In this document: piece by piece, positions 1 through 10,792 of the stretch
Layout of the letters: each line of letters starts with the position of its first letter
Numbering within the stretch: the first letter of the stretch is position 1
Assembly (NCBI GenBank): GCA_029060755.1
Contig: JAIDTI010000090.1
Coordinates: 1-38,969, forward strand
Direction of reading: 5' to 3'
Source of the DNA: Ruminococcus sp.
GTDB taxonomy: Bacteria > Bacillota > Clostridia > Oscillospirales > Ruminococcaceae
DNA length: 38,969 nt
The notes under the pieces: model-generated
What the model saw: the letters and a program-made list of their open reading frames with translations, nothing else
Told to the model about the DNA's origin: nothing
The model's database searches: none
Position numbers and translations under genes: made by a program

Positions 1-411
1 GTAACATACATAATAAATGCCTTAATATCAGGGTTTTACATACTAAAGGGAGCAGGTACAATAATATCTGTCAAATCAAATGACGGTAAATTAAAATTTT
101 TACAGAAAATCACATCACTTGATTTTTTAAATGAAGAATTTCCGGAAATAATGAATTTTCTTGATAAAGCTGTCAGCACGGCACAATCTGTTCTAAATAT
201 AGTGAATCTTTATGTTTACGGTTTGCCGTCACTGTTTGTGGGATTATTTGCTCTTGCATTGTCAAGTATGGGAGTATTTCTTCTCACAAAAAAGCAAACC
301 CAAACTACTGTCGGATATTATATTACTATGGTATTTTCATTCTTATTTCTGATACTTCTTACACTGATTTATGCTGTTATTGCTGTAATAATTTCACGTT
401 TGAAAAGGTGA
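1..411 (+). CDS. Membrane protein, 5'-truncated by window edge
   Basis: The reading frame is open from base 1, so the first ATG in it (base 151) is probably internal and the gene starts upstream of the window. The visible 136 residues hold an amphipathic N-terminal part and at least two strong membrane segments near the C-terminus (around LPSLFVGLFALAL and ITMVFSFLFLILLTLIYAV), ending in a short basic tail SRLKR. No catalytic motif is visible and I do not recognise a family. It lies 29 bp upstream of tgt in the same direction and may be co-transcribed with it. YajC, a common tgt neighbour, is much shorter and has one helix, so it does not fit well. Confidence 0.6.
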   Translation, partial: VTYIINALISGFYILKGAGTIISVKSNDGKLKFLQKITSLDFLNEEFPEIMNFLDKAVSTAQSVLNIVNLYVYGLPSLFVGLFALALSSMGVFLLTKKQTQTTVGYYITMVFSFLFLILLTLIYAVIAVIISRLKR

Positions 412-428
412 GGCAAAACAAAATTTGA

Positions 429-1571
<1,143 letters not shown>

Positions 1572-1580
1572 GGTGAAAAA

Positions 1581-2237
1581 ATGATTGTTATTTTTGATTT
1601 GGACGGCACTATCGCAAATTCCATACAAGACCTTGCAAATGCCGTGAATTATGCACTTAAACAATTAGGTTATCCTGAACATGATACAGAAAAATATAAG
1701 CAAATGGTCGGAAACGGTGCAAAAAAACTCTGTTATCGTGCATTGCCCGACGACAAAAAAGATGATGCAGAAAAACTGCACACCATTTTCAAGGCATATT
1801 ATGGTGAACATTATCTTGACAATACAAAGGTTTATGACGGTATTCAGAAACTTATCCACAATATCTTCACATACGGCAGACCTGTTGCTGTTGCAACAAA
1901 TAAGCCACAAGATGTAGCAAGAAAAGTTGTGAATCAGCTTATACCGCCGATATACAGCAAATATATCACAGTTCTTGGCAGTTGTGATGAACGTGAAAGA
2001 AAGCCCGACCCTGCTATAATCAATGAAATAGTCGCAAAATATCCCGATTTCAACGATTCTGTTGTAATGATTGGCGACAGCAATGTTGATATGCAGACAG
2101 CAAAAAATGCAGGTGTCCACTCAATCGGCTGTACATGGGGATTCCGTAGCCGTGAAGAACTTGAAAAAGAGGGTGCGGAATTTATTGTTGATTCGCCTGC
2201 TGAAATTATGGATATAATATTTAAACTGGAGCCTTAG
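1581..2237 (+). CDS. HAD-family hydrolase, phosphoglycolate phosphatase-like
   Basis: A 218-residue haloacid dehalogenase phosphatase of the Gph/PgmB-like group with a helical C1 cap. Motif I is DLDGT at residues 5-9, with the nucleophilic Asp first. The cap occupies roughly residues 15-85, motif II lies in the VAVATNKP segment, motif III Lys is in RKPDP, and motif IV is MIGDSNVDMQTAKNAG. The substrate cannot be told from sequence; phosphoglycolate or another small phosphate ester is likely from the family. The start follows GAGGTGAAAA. It sits between tgt and an unknown gene with almost no spacing. Confidence 0.9.
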   Translation: MIVIFDLDGTIANSIQDLANAVNYALKQLGYPEHDTEKYKQMVGNGAKKLCYRALPDDKKDDAEKLHTIFKAYYGEHYLDNTKVYDGIQKLIHNIFTYGRPVAVATNKPQDVARKVVNQLIPPIYSKYITVLGSCDERERKPDPAIINEIVAKYPDFNDSVVMIGDSNVDMQTAKNAGVHSIGCTWGFRSREELEKEGAEFIVDSPAEIMDIIFKLEP

Positions 2238-2239
2238 CA

Positions 2240-2884
2240 ATGATATACCTTACAAAAAATGAACTTGTTGAAAATATCGCCGTACAGACTGAACGTGCAG
2301 TAGCTGTAATTGAGCATACGGATTTCAGTTCCGGCAAGCTTAATCCGAACAGTGTTATAATACCGTTTTTGTGCAATATCTTTGATTCCGCACTTATTGT
2401 AATGGCTCTTGAGGAAAATTCAGACAGCGAAAACGACTGCCACAGAAACGCTTTAAATATGGTAATGCGTTCTCTTAAAGTAAAAACAAGTAGCAAAAAT
2501 TTTATACATCAGATTCAGGAGACAAGGCAGAAATATACTTTTGAATGTACAGATATTCCGTTTGATTCTGATGAATGTCTGGATTTTCTCAATGCTTATG
2601 ACTGCTTTATGTTTGATTTTATCAGAAACAGTGAGACAGTCCGAAACATGAATATTCTAAAGTTTTCAAGTTTGCGGAATATGGTTGAAAAACTTCTCAA
2701 AAAAAATATTCAGACGGAAAATAAAGTCTCCGACAACAGAATTGCAGATATACTTGAACAGCATAACAGGATTTTAAGTGAAATTCTCACGGAAAACCGA
2801 ATAATCAGAAAAAGTCTTGATGAACTGACTGAAATAATAAAATCAATTGATATTGGAGGAAGATATAATGAGCAGAAAAAATGA
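2240..2884 (+). CDS. Hypothetical protein with C-terminal coiled coil
   Basis: A 214-residue soluble protein of no family I recognise. The N-terminal two thirds are mixed helical. Residues about 160-205 (ILEQHNRILSEILTEN and following) are heptad-like and should form a coiled coil. It starts 2 bp after the HAD stop with GGAG upstream, and its last 17 bp overlap the start of the SUFU-domain gene, so the two are probably translationally coupled and may work together. There is no signal peptide and no membrane segment. Confidence 0.75.
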   Translation: MIYLTKNELVENIAVQTERAVAVIEHTDFSSGKLNPNSVIIPFLCNIFDSALIVMALEENSDSENDCHRNALNMVMRSLKVKTSSKNFIHQIQETRQKYTFECTDIPFDSDECLDFLNAYDCFMFDFIRNSETVRNMNILKFSSLRNMVEKLLKKNIQTENKVSDNRIADILEQHNRILSEILTENRIIRKSLDELTEIIKSIDIGGRYNEQKK

Positions 2885-4496
2885 TGATACTGAACTGACA
2901 GTTTATACGGAGGAGCAGGCTAAAAAGATTGAGGAGCATATTGAACATTATTTCGGAGAAATACGCAGTTGTTTCAATGAAAAAAAATCAGACACAATAA
3001 AACTTAGTATAAATGTTATACCTCCGACCAGAAAAAATCCATATTATACGCTTGTTACGTCAGGTATGGGAGCATATGTTATGAATGTCCCCGAAAATTT
3101 AAAGGAAGAAAAATATGAACGTGCAGAACTTGTAATATGTCTTCCGCCCGACTGGAACTTTGAAAATGAATCTATGGAATACTACTGGCCTTTGCAGTTG
3201 CTGGATATTATTTCAAGACTTCCTATCAAACAAAATGTATGGCTTGGCTGGGGACATACTATAGACTATGGAACTGGCTTTGCTGATAATGTTCCGTTCA
3301 GCGGTATTATACTTGTTCTTTCAACGTTCGGAAAAGAATCCTGCACCTGTGATATTTCAGATGACGAAACAGTGAATTTTTATCAGGTTGTGCCGATTTT
3401 CAAAACAGAACTTGATTTCAAGAATAAAAACGGTGCATCAGCACTTCTTGGAATGTTTCCTGATAATGATAACTCCCTGAAAATTACTGACCCTGACCGC
3501 AATTGCTATGTTCCTGATAATTTCAGAGAAATTCTTGATACAGTCCGTAAACATTCAAGCAAAATCACAAAAAAGGGTCTTGATATTCTTGAAATAAATG
3601 GTGCAAATCATATTTCAGCATTTCTCCGCTGGTCGTGGGAGAATAATCTGATAAATGATGAATTTGCTGAATACTTTGCTGAAGATATTCAGCAGATTAA
3701 AGACGGAAAATATGACATAAGAAAATTTCTGATAAATTCACTCAACGGAGAACTAACTACAGAAATCTATACTGATGACGGCAAGGAATTTTGCGAATGG
3801 TATTATGACCACTATTCAGATAATTATGAATATTGCTATCCGCATGATGTTGATTCAATGGCTCTTGATTATTTCGGCGAGGAAAAATATAACTGTGATG
3901 AATTTCAGGACGAAGCATATTTGTTTGTGCCGTTTGATGAGGCATACTATGAGGCTATAAGCAAGTATATAGACAGAGCTTATATGGAGTTTCTTACTAA
4001 AGATATTATCGACAGCTACAATAATCACGCCAGCAAGATAGAAGAAAAAAAGCTGAAAATTGACAAGATAAATGCTGTTAATCATATAGCTGTATTCCTG
4101 ATGTGGTGCATAGAGCATAAACTTGTGAACAGAAATTTCATGAAGCTTTACAATCAACACAAAAAAGAAATTGAAACAGGCAGTCTTGACATAAGAAATT
4201 TCATAACAGAACATCTTTCTGGTCTGCTGCCCATATTCATATTTAACAGAAAGGGTGAAGATTTTGCCCGTTTCTACTACAGTTTCACTTGCGAACCGCC
4301 AAGCTATCCTGATGATGTTGACAAAATGGCTCTTGCTTATTTTGGTGAAAAGAAATATAACTCAAAAAGATTCAAAGATGAAGCATATTTGTTTGTGCCG
4401 TTCGATGAAAACTACATTACAGCTATGAATGAGTGTATCGACCGTGCCTATGCTGATTTCTGCTATTTCCGCAAACACGGAAAATTACCTGATTAA
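2868..4496 (+). CDS. SUFU-domain protein with two C-terminal tandem repeats
   Basis: A 542-residue protein. Residues about 10-190 match the bacterial Suppressor-of-fused domain: GMGAYVMNVPENL, RAELVICLPPDW, YYWPLQLLDIISRLPI, WLGWGHTIDYG and FYQVVPIF are characteristic. Residues about 238-380 and 395-535 are two diverged copies of one module, each starting with an N-H-I-[SA]-x-F-L-x-W motif and ending in DEAYLFVPFDE then CIDRAY or YIDRAY. Bacterial SUFU domains are known as immunity proteins of polymorphic toxins and contact-dependent systems; no toxin is visible here. The start ATG 2868 is chosen for GGAGGA 7 bp upstream; an in-frame TTG at 2847 lies before this SD. It overlaps the preceding gene by 17 bp. 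Confidence 0.85.
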   Translation: MSRKNDDTELTVYTEEQAKKIEEHIEHYFGEIRSCFNEKKSDTIKLSINVIPPTRKNPYYTLVTSGMGAYVMNVPENLKEEKYERAELVICLPPDWNFENESMEYYWPLQLLDIISRLPIKQNVWLGWGHTIDYGTGFADNVPFSGIILVLSTFGKESCTCDISDDETVNFYQVVPIFKTELDFKNKNGASALLGMFPDNDNSLKITDPDRNCYVPDNFREILDTVRKHSSKITKKGLDILEINGANHISAFLRWSWENNLINDEFAEYFAEDIQQIKDGKYDIRKFLINSLNGELTTEIYTDDGKEFCEWYYDHYSDNYEYCYPHDVDSMALDYFGEEKYNCDEFQDEAYLFVPFDEAYYEAISKYIDRAYMEFLTKDIIDSYNNHASKIEEKKLKIDKINAVNHIAVFLMWCIEHKLVNRNFMKLYNQHKKEIETGSLDIRNFITEHLSGLLPIFIFNRKGEDFARFYYSFTCEPPSYPDDVDKMALAYFGEKKYNSKRFKDEAYLFVPFDENYITAMNECIDRAYADFCYFRKHGKLPD

Positions 4497-4513
4497 CAAA
4501 AAGGAGTATTAAT

Positions 4514-5266
4514 ATGAAAAAAATATTATCAGTTGCTTTATCTTTGATTACTTTTTCATGTTGTTTTTTAGGTGGAAACGCTGTACAGAAAAATTCAGAA
4601 GTATTTTCAGAGGATATAAGCTTATATGATGAATATATTCCGACACAAACAGTCAGCGAAAATCTTATATCAATGAAAGCCAAATATCCGGAGGGTATGA
4701 AATGGACAAATGAAAATGTATATGCGTGGAACGGCGGTATATACAGCAGAGGAGGTGGCTGTGTATCTTTCGCTTTTATTCTTAGCGACAGTATTTTCGG
4801 TGACTTGCCAGCAAGTAAACACACCGATTTTTCACAAATAAAAGTCGGTGATATAGTCAGGCTTTATAATGACATACATTCTGTTGTTGTACTGAAAAAA
4901 GAAGGAAATATCATAACAGTTGCAGAAGGAAACTATAATTCATCAATACACTGGGGCAGAGAAATAGACATCTCCGACAGCAGTAACGGTTTTACCTATG
5001 TTCTTACACGCTATCCGAAATGTGGCGATACAAGTGGAAACAATGATATAGATGCAGAAGATGCAAGTCTTGTCCTTGCTGAATATTCTGCACTTTCAAC
5101 GTCTTCTCCATCAACATTTGATGACATAAAAACATGGGCGGCTGATGTTGACGGCAACGGCAAGATAGATTCAAATGACGCATCTGCTATTCTTGCATTT
5201 TATGCCTATCTTTCCACAAATAATGATACATTTCAGATTGATATAAGAGAATGGATAAACAAATAA
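4514..5266 (+). CDS. Secreted CHAP-like amidase/peptidase with type I dockerin
   Basis: A 250-residue exported protein with a signal peptide (MKKILSVALSLITFSCCFLG). The central domain looks like a papain-fold CHAP/NlpC-like domain: a Cys in GGGCVSFAFIL, a His in IHSVVVLKK after VGDIVRLY, and a later EGNYNSS segment. The C-terminal about 70 residues are a type I dockerin with two calcium loops, GDTSGNNDIDAEDA and ADVDGNGKIDSNDA, each followed by a short helix. The dockerin should dock it onto a cohesin scaffoldin on the cell surface. The substrate is unknown; peptidoglycan or a peptide is likely for this fold. The SD is AAAAAGGAG. A Cys at residue 18 is not in a good lipobox. Confidence 0.87.
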   Translation: MKKILSVALSLITFSCCFLGGNAVQKNSEVFSEDISLYDEYIPTQTVSENLISMKAKYPEGMKWTNENVYAWNGGIYSRGGGCVSFAFILSDSIFGDLPASKHTDFSQIKVGDIVRLYNDIHSVVVLKKEGNIITVAEGNYNSSIHWGREIDISDSSNGFTYVLTRYPKCGDTSGNNDIDAEDASLVLAEYSALSTSSPSTFDDIKTWAADVDGNGKIDSNDASAILAFYAYLSTNNDTFQIDIREWINK

Positions 5267-5288
5267 TAAGTTGAATTTCATTTTGCTA

Positions 5289-5317
5289 TTGACAAAAGCA
5301 TAATTTTGTTGTACAAT
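5289..5317 (+). promoter_or_regulatory. Sigma-A promoter of secA
   Basis: TTGACA at 5289-5294, a 17-bp spacer and TACAAT at 5312-5317. This is near consensus. The predicted start point, about 5324, lies upstream of the secA SD and ATG and shows that in-frame TTG codons from 5306 cannot be used as starts. Confidence 0.8.
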
Positions 5318-5365
5318 AGAGTATATGCAATTTTACTATATCATGAAAAGGCGGTATACAAACAA

Positions 5366-8122
5366 ATGGGTATATTTAAAAATATTTTCGGTGCAAATGC
5401 TTACTCAAACAGAGAATTAAAGCGTATTGAACCAATTAAAAATAAAGTTCTTGACCTTGAAGAAGAATATGGCAAGCTTTCAGATGCAGAATTAAAGGGC
5501 AAAACTGCTGAATTCAGAGACAGACTTGAATCAGGCGAAACACTTGATGATATTCTTCCCGAAGCTCTTGCAACAGTCCGTGAGGGTGCATGGCGTGTTC
5601 TTGAAAAAAAGCCGTATCCTGTTCAGATTATCGGTGCAATCGTTCTTCATCAGGGACGTATTGCAGAAATGAAAACTGGTGAAGGTAAAACTCTTGTTGC
5701 CTGTGTGGCATCTTATCTCAATGCACTTTCGGGAAAAGGTGTTCATGTTGTAACAGTAAATGACTACCTTGCAAAAACACAGGCTGAAGAAATGGGAAAA
5801 GTACTCCGCTGGCTTGGTCTTACAGTCGGTTGTATTCTTCATGGTCTTAACAATGACCAGAGACGTGCGGCTTATAACTGCGATGTAACATATGCTACAA
5901 ATAATGAGCTTGGTTTTGATTATCTCCGTGATAATATGGTTACTCACAAAGAAGAACGTGTACAGCGTGAGCCGAATTTTGCAATTGTCGATGAGGTTGA
6001 CTCAATTCTTATTGATGAAGCACGTACTCCGCTTATCATTTCAGGTAAAGGCGACAAATCAACAGAACTTTACTCTATTGCCGACCGTTTCGCAAAAACA
6101 CTTTCATCTGTTACTGTTGTTGAAATTGATGACAAAGAGGACCAGGACAGCATAAGTGAAACAGCTGATTACATCATAGATGAAAAGGCAAAGACTGCTA
6201 CTATAACTCAGCATGGTGTTAAAAAGGCAGAAGCTGCATTCCGTGTTGAAAATCTCATGGACCCTGAAAATATGACACTTCTGCATCATATCAATCAGGC
6301 TATCAAGGCTAATGGTATTATGAAAAATGAAATTGACTATGTTGTACAGGACGGGGAAATTATTATCGTTGATGAGTTTACCGGTCGTCTTATGATTGGA
6401 CGTAGATTCAATGACGGTCTGCATCAGGCTATTGAAGCAAAAGAGGGTGTGAAAATCAAGAGCGAATCAAAAACTCTTGCTACTATAACATTCCAGAACT
6501 TCTTCCGTCTTTACTCAAAGCTTTCAGGTATGACGGGTACTGCTATGACAGAAGAAGATGAATTTAAGGAAATCTATAAACTTGACGTTATTGCCATTCC
6601 TACAAACAAGCCTGTTATCCGTATTGACCACAATGACCAGGTGTATACCTCTGAAAAAGGCAAATATGCCGCTATTATTGAAAAGATTATAGAATGTCAC
6701 GAAAAAGGACAGCCTATACTTGTCGGTACTGTTTCAATCGAAAAATCGGAACTTCTTTCCGCTATGCTTAAAAGAAAAGGTGTAAAGCATGAGGTACTCA
6801 ACGCTAAACACCATGCAAAAGAAGCTGAAATTGTTGCACAGGCTGGAAAATATGGTGCTGTTACAATTGCTACAAATATGGCTGGACGTGGTACTGATAT
6901 TATGCTTGGCGGTAATGCTGAATTTCTTGCAAGAGCTGAACTCCGCAAGCGTGAAATCCCTGAAGAAATAATATCAGAAGCTATCGGATTTGCTGATACA
7001 GATAATGAAGCTATACTTGAAACAAGAAAGCTCTATCAGGAACTTTACAACAAGTTCAATGCAGAAGTAAAGGAAAAAGCTGTTCAGGTAAGAGAAGTTG
7101 GCGGACTTTATATTCTTGGTACAGAAAGACACGAATCACGCCGTATTGATAATCAGCTTCGTGGACGTTCAGGTCGTCAGGGTGATGAGGGTGAAAGCTG
7201 TTTCTTCCTTTCTGTAGAAGATGACCTTATGCGTATTTTTGCAGGTGACAGACTTGAAAACATGATGAGATTGCTTAATGTTGAAGATACTATGCCGATT
7301 GAAAGCAAGTCACTTTCAAAAATTATTGAATCCTCTCAGAAAAAAGTTGAAGGACGTAATTTCAGCATAAGAAAGAATGTTCTTAATTATGATGATGTTA
7401 TGAATACTCAGCGTGAAATCATCTACAAACAGCGTTCACAGGTTCTTGACGGTGAGGACTTACACAAGGATATTCTCAAGATGATGGAAGACCTCATTAC
7501 AGCTACTGTAAATACATATCTTGCTGACGAGGACGAGCGTGAAAACTGGAATATAATCGGCTTGAAAGAGTATTTCATGGGTTGGCTTATCACGGAAGAA
7601 GACCTTGATTTTGATGAGGAAGAACTTAAAACAGTTACCCGTGAAGAAATTATCACTGCACTTAATACAAAATGCGGTGAAGTTTATCAGGCTAAAGAGG
7701 AACAGTATGGAAGTGAGATTATCCGTGAAGTTGAGCGTGTAATACTTCTTAAAACTGTTGATACAAAGTGGATGTCTCATATTGATGATATGGAAGAACT
7801 CAAAAAAGGTATCTCTCTCCGTTCATACGGTCAGAAAAATCCTGTTATTGAGTACAGATATGAGGGATTTGAAATGTTTGATGCTATGGTTGAGTCAATC
7901 CGTGAAGATACAGTCCGTGCATTGCTTACTGTAAAGCTCCGACAGAATCAAGCTCCGCAAAGAGAACAGATTGCAAAGCCTGATGCTCCAAACGCTGGAG
8001 CAGGTGACGGAAGTTTCTCCGAACAGGCAACAGCAAACAAAATCGGCGATAACGACCCTTGTCCTTGCGGAAGTGGTAAGAAGTATAAAAAATGCTGTAA
8101 ACTCAAAGAAAACGACAATTAA
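5366..8122 (+). CDS. secA: Preprotein translocase ATPase SecA
   Basis: The motor of the Sec export channel. The 918-residue length fits a Firmicutes SecA. The Walker A element is [12 protein letters not shown], the DEAD-type Walker B is in [17 protein letters not shown], and helicase motif V/VI blocks read [15 protein letters not shown] and [13 protein letters not shown]. The C-terminus carries the SEC-C zinc motif [13 protein letters not shown], which binds SecB or the ribosome in other bacteria. The start is ATG 5366 (MGIFKNIFG) with AAAGGCGG upstream. The gene has its own promoter and terminator, so it is likely monocistronic. It would export the many signal-peptide proteins encoded around it. 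Confidence 0.98.
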   Translation: MGIFKNIFGANAYSNRELKRIEPIKNKVLDLEEEYGKLSDAELKGKTAEFRDRLESGETLDDILPEALATVREGAWRVLEKKPYPVQIIGAIVLHQGRIAEMKTGEGKTLVACVASYLNALSGKGVHVVTVNDYLAKTQAEEMGKVLRWLGLTVGCILHGLNNDQRRAAYNCDVTYATNNELGFDYLRDNMVTHKEERVQREPNFAIVDEVDSILIDEARTPLIISGKGDKSTELYSIADRFAKTLSSVTVVEIDDKEDQDSISETADYIIDEKAKTATITQHGVKKAEAAFRVENLMDPENMTLLHHINQAIKANGIMKNEIDYVVQDGEIIIVDEFTGRLMIGRRFNDGLHQAIEAKEGVKIKSESKTLATITFQNFFRLYSKLSGMTGTAMTEEDEFKEIYKLDVIAIPTNKPVIRIDHNDQVYTSEKGKYAAIIEKIIECHEKGQPILVGTVSIEKSELLSAMLKRKGVKHEVLNAKHHAKEAEIVAQAGKYGAVTIATNMAGRGTDIMLGGNAEFLARAELRKREIPEEIISEAIGFADTDNEAILETRKLYQELYNKFNAEVKEKAVQVREVGGLYILGTERHESRRIDNQLRGRSGRQGDEGESCFFLSVEDDLMRIFAGDRLENMMRLLNVEDTMPIESKSLSKIIESSQKKVEGRNFSIRKNVLNYDDVMNTQREIIYKQRSQVLDGEDLHKDILKMMEDLITATVNTYLADEDERENWNIIGLKEYFMGWLITEEDLDFDEEELKTVTREEIITALNTKCGEVYQAKEEQYGSEIIREVERVILLKTVDTKWMSHIDDMEELKKGISLRSYGQKNPVIEYRYEGFEMFDAMVESIREDTVRALLTVKLRQNQAPQREQIAKPDAPNAGAGDGSFSEQATANKIGDNDPCPCGSGKKYKKCCKLKENDN

Positions 8123-8133
8123 TTTAATTAAAT

Positions 8134-8160
8134 GGGCGACTGTATTCTGGTCGCCCTTTA
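8134..8160 (+). terminator. Intrinsic terminator after secA
   Basis: GGGCGAC (8134-8140) and GTCGCCC (8150-8156) form a 7-bp GC-rich stem with a 9-nt loop, followed by only a short TTTA tail. The weak U-tract may allow some read-through into the lipoprotein gene at 8180. Confidence 0.6.
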
Positions 8161-8179
8161 GACATAATAAGGTGTAAAC

Positions 8180-9703
8180 ATGAAAAAAATTTCTATTATT
8201 CTTATGTGTGCCGTTATCATGACAGGTTGTACAGAAAAAACTGATAATTCAAGTTCAGAAATTGCTGAATCTCCTGAAATAACGACAGAAACCGTAACCG
8301 AACAAACAAAAATTGCATCACGGAAAGAATTTGTTGTCACTGAAAATGGTATTCAGGTTATACGTGACGGCGAAATTTTTCAGACTCTCGAAGATACAAA
8401 TATTTATAAAGTATCAGGACAGACAGGACGTATAGACATTTACCCCGAAGATTACCTCATAAAAAGAGACTTTGACGGCGACGGCTGTATGGATTTATTT
8501 GTACCATATTTAGTTTCAGATGAAGAAAAAGGTGTATACTATCACCGCAATCCTGATACGGCAGAACTTGAAAAATGGGACACATTCAATGAAATCGGCG
8601 TATATCTTACATCTGCCAATGCCATTGCTGATACTTTTTTAAGGAGAGCGCAATTCAGAAGAATTGGTGATGACAAACTGAAATATTTTATTTGCGATTC
8701 CAATGAGGACGAAGATATTTACTACAGTTACGATAAAATAAAAGATAAGCTTGAATATGCGGGCAGGGAACTTACATATACAAACAGTGACGGGGAAGAA
8801 TATACTGATACTTTTCTGAAATCATATACTACAGGTGAAGAACAGCTTGTCTGCCGAAAAAAAGGTGCGGAAGAAATATTCGTTCACCCGAGCCAATGCT
8901 ATATCCGTACAGAAGAAAACAAAATTTCTGTTATATGGCATAAGTGCAGTGAGGGATATGATACAATTCAAACTTTTGAGGGCAATTACAAGGCACACAA
9001 AGACACTGTAGGTCACTGCACTCCGCCTAAAAATACCGCTTCATTTAAGGATATGGACGGCGATGGATATAATGATATTGTTATAGATGAGGGAGAATTT
9101 GCAGGAGACTACTTCCGTTTTAACCCTGATACATTCAGATTTGACGAAAGAACAGAATCCACTGCAACTGAAAATGATGATATTTCAATGGATAATCTTG
9201 AAATTGTTCATTCTGATTTGAATTTTCATGGACTTTCAGAACCGCCGTATTTTGTCCGTCGCCTTGAAAATGAAGATATTTACTATCAGTCTTACAATGA
9301 TAATCTGAATTATATGGGCAGAATAATTAAGTATAAGGGTGATGACGGTCTGAATTATGCTGATACTTATTTTCAGTCAGGAGATAAAGGAGAACAGCTT
9401 ATTTGCCGAAGGCAGATTACAGGCGATACTGAAAAGGAAATTTTTGTTCACCCGTATCAATGCTATATTCCTTATAAAAATGACGTTTTTGGCGTATATT
9501 TCAGAGAAAACGGCGAACTTATCCAGACTATTGAGTGCAATTGTCAATTTTATGAAAGTACTGGTAACTGTACGCCTGAACCTTGCTTTATATTCAAAGA
9601 CGTTGACAATGATGGCTATGATGACATTTATATTGAAAAGGGGAAAGATGCAGGAAAATATTTCCGCTTTAACCTTGAGACATTCAGATTTGACGAGGTG
9701 TAA
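8180..9703 (+). CDS. Lipoprotein with duplicated calcium-loop (VCBS/FG-GAP-like) modules
   Basis: A 507-residue predicted lipoprotein: signal peptide MKKISIILMCAVIMTGC with lipobox MTGC, then a Ser/Thr/Glu-rich spacer. Three Asp-rich loops of DxDxDG type are visible: DFDGDGCMDLFVPY, DMDGDGYNDIVIDEG and DVDNDGYDDIYIEKG, resembling the calcium-binding loops of VCBS/FG-GAP propeller repeats. Residues about 173-328 and 355-507 are an internal duplication; both copies contain a GEQL(I/V)CR motif, E(E/K)IFVHP.QCYI and YFRFN.(D/E)TFRFDE. The function is unknown; surface binding is plausible. It shares its N-terminal module with the lipoproteins at 9707 and 12453. Confidence 0.8.
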   Translation: MKKISIILMCAVIMTGCTEKTDNSSSEIAESPEITTETVTEQTKIASRKEFVVTENGIQVIRDGEIFQTLEDTNIYKVSGQTGRIDIYPEDYLIKRDFDGDGCMDLFVPYLVSDEEKGVYYHRNPDTAELEKWDTFNEIGVYLTSANAIADTFLRRAQFRRIGDDKLKYFICDSNEDEDIYYSYDKIKDKLEYAGRELTYTNSDGEEYTDTFLKSYTTGEEQLVCRKKGAEEIFVHPSQCYIRTEENKISVIWHKCSEGYDTIQTFEGNYKAHKDTVGHCTPPKNTASFKDMDGDGYNDIVIDEGEFAGDYFRFNPDTFRFDERTESTATENDDISMDNLEIVHSDLNFHGLSEPPYFVRRLENEDIYYQSYNDNLNYMGRIIKYKGDDGLNYADTYFQSGDKGEQLICRRQITGDTEKEIFVHPYQCYIPYKNDVFGVYFRENGELIQTIECNCQFYESTGNCTPEPCFIFKDVDNDGYDDIYIEKGKDAGKYFRFNLETFRFDEV

Positions 9704-9706
9704 TTT

Positions 9707-10792
9707 ATGAAAAGAACAGCATTTATTTTAACTTTATGTATACTTGCATCACTTGCAAGTTGTGGAAAAGATGATGAAACAACTGAATCCAAACCGCTTA
9801 ATATTCAGAAAGCTACAATCAGTACAACCGAAAATTTGGAAGATGAAGAAATAACAACAGATGAAATAGAATCCACAATAGAATCATCAAAGAAAACTAC
9901 AAAGCCTGTCCGTGTCACAACGGTATCAACTGCTGAATCGGACACAACAACAAAAACAGGTACAGCAAGTATTGCAAAGCGTACAACAGTTTCAGCTCCG
10001 AAAGTTTCTCCGAATCGTGGTAACGGACGTATTCCGACAGTTTCCAACACCAAAAGAACAACTGTCACAACAACTCAGACAACAACCACTACAGCAAAAC
10101 CCCATTTTGGTTTCAGAAATGGTGATATATCCTGCTTAATCAGGGAAAACGGTATTGAAGTTTCGCAGAAAGACAAGAAAAATCAGTTTATTGAAATTGA
10201 TACATCAGGTATGATTGAATATTATCAGACAGAAGATTATCACAATGGAAAAGCTAAAAAATCAGCTCTTATCAATATAGTTGATTTTGATTTTGATGGC
10301 TATAGTGATTTGTATATACCGCAGTTTATAGGTACTCCGAATAATTTTGGTATATATATGCACTATAATCCTGATACGGAAAAATTTGAATCATGGGAGG
10401 AACTCTCTGATATTAAGCTGTATTTCAATATAAATGAGGACAAAACTCTTACAAGTCATTGTTATATAAGTGCTGTTGAATATGAACAGAAAACTTATAA
10501 ATGGAATGACGAAAAAAAGCTTGAAATTATCAGACTGAAAAGACAATATCGTCCCGAAGATTCAGAAGACGTTTTTATTGATTATTTTGATTATCCTGAC
10601 GGTGAAGAAACTCTTGTGAGACGTGAAAAACTGATACTTGATGACGAAAATAATATTATCGATACAGAAGAAATTCCGCTTAATCAGGAGGAAACAACAA
10701 CTACAACTGAAACTACAATTACAACAACCGAAACTACTACAACAGAAACCACTACAACCGAAACTACAACAGAGGTGACTGACGAAGAATGA
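9707..10792 (+). CDS. Thr-rich lipoprotein with one calcium-loop module
   Basis: A 361-residue lipoprotein with signal peptide and lipobox LASC (MKRTAFILTLCILASLASC). Residues about 30-130 are a low-complexity Thr/Ser/Glu stretch, probably an extended cell-wall-spanning stalk. The globular part at about 135-320 contains DFDFDGYSDLYIPQF, the same module as the neighbouring lipoproteins. The last 35 residues are almost only Thr and Glu (repeats of TTTE). It begins 4 bp after the previous stop, with GAGGTG as SD, and its own stop overlaps the methyltransferase start (ATGA), so the genes form one operon. Confidence 0.78.
   Translation: MKRTAFILTLCILASLASCGKDDETTESKPLNIQKATISTTENLEDEEITTDEIESTIESSKKTTKPVRVTTVSTAESDTTTKTGTASIAKRTTVSAPKVSPNRGNGRIPTVSNTKRTTVTTTQTTTTTAKPHFGFRNGDISCLIRENGIEVSQKDKKNQFIEIDTSGMIEYYQTEDYHNGKAKKSALINIVDFDFDGYSDLYIPQFIGTPNNFGIYMHYNPDTEKFESWEELSDIKLYFNINEDKTLTSHCYISAVEYEQKTYKWNDEKKLEIIRLKRQYRPEDSEDVFIDYFDYPDGEETLVRREKLILDDENNIIDTEEIPLNQEETTTTTETTITTTETTTTETTTTETTTEVTDEE

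Noticed and set aside
5306..5365. SecA starting 20 codons earlier at TTG 5306
   Set aside because: This codon lies between the -35 and -10 boxes and could not be in the mRNA.
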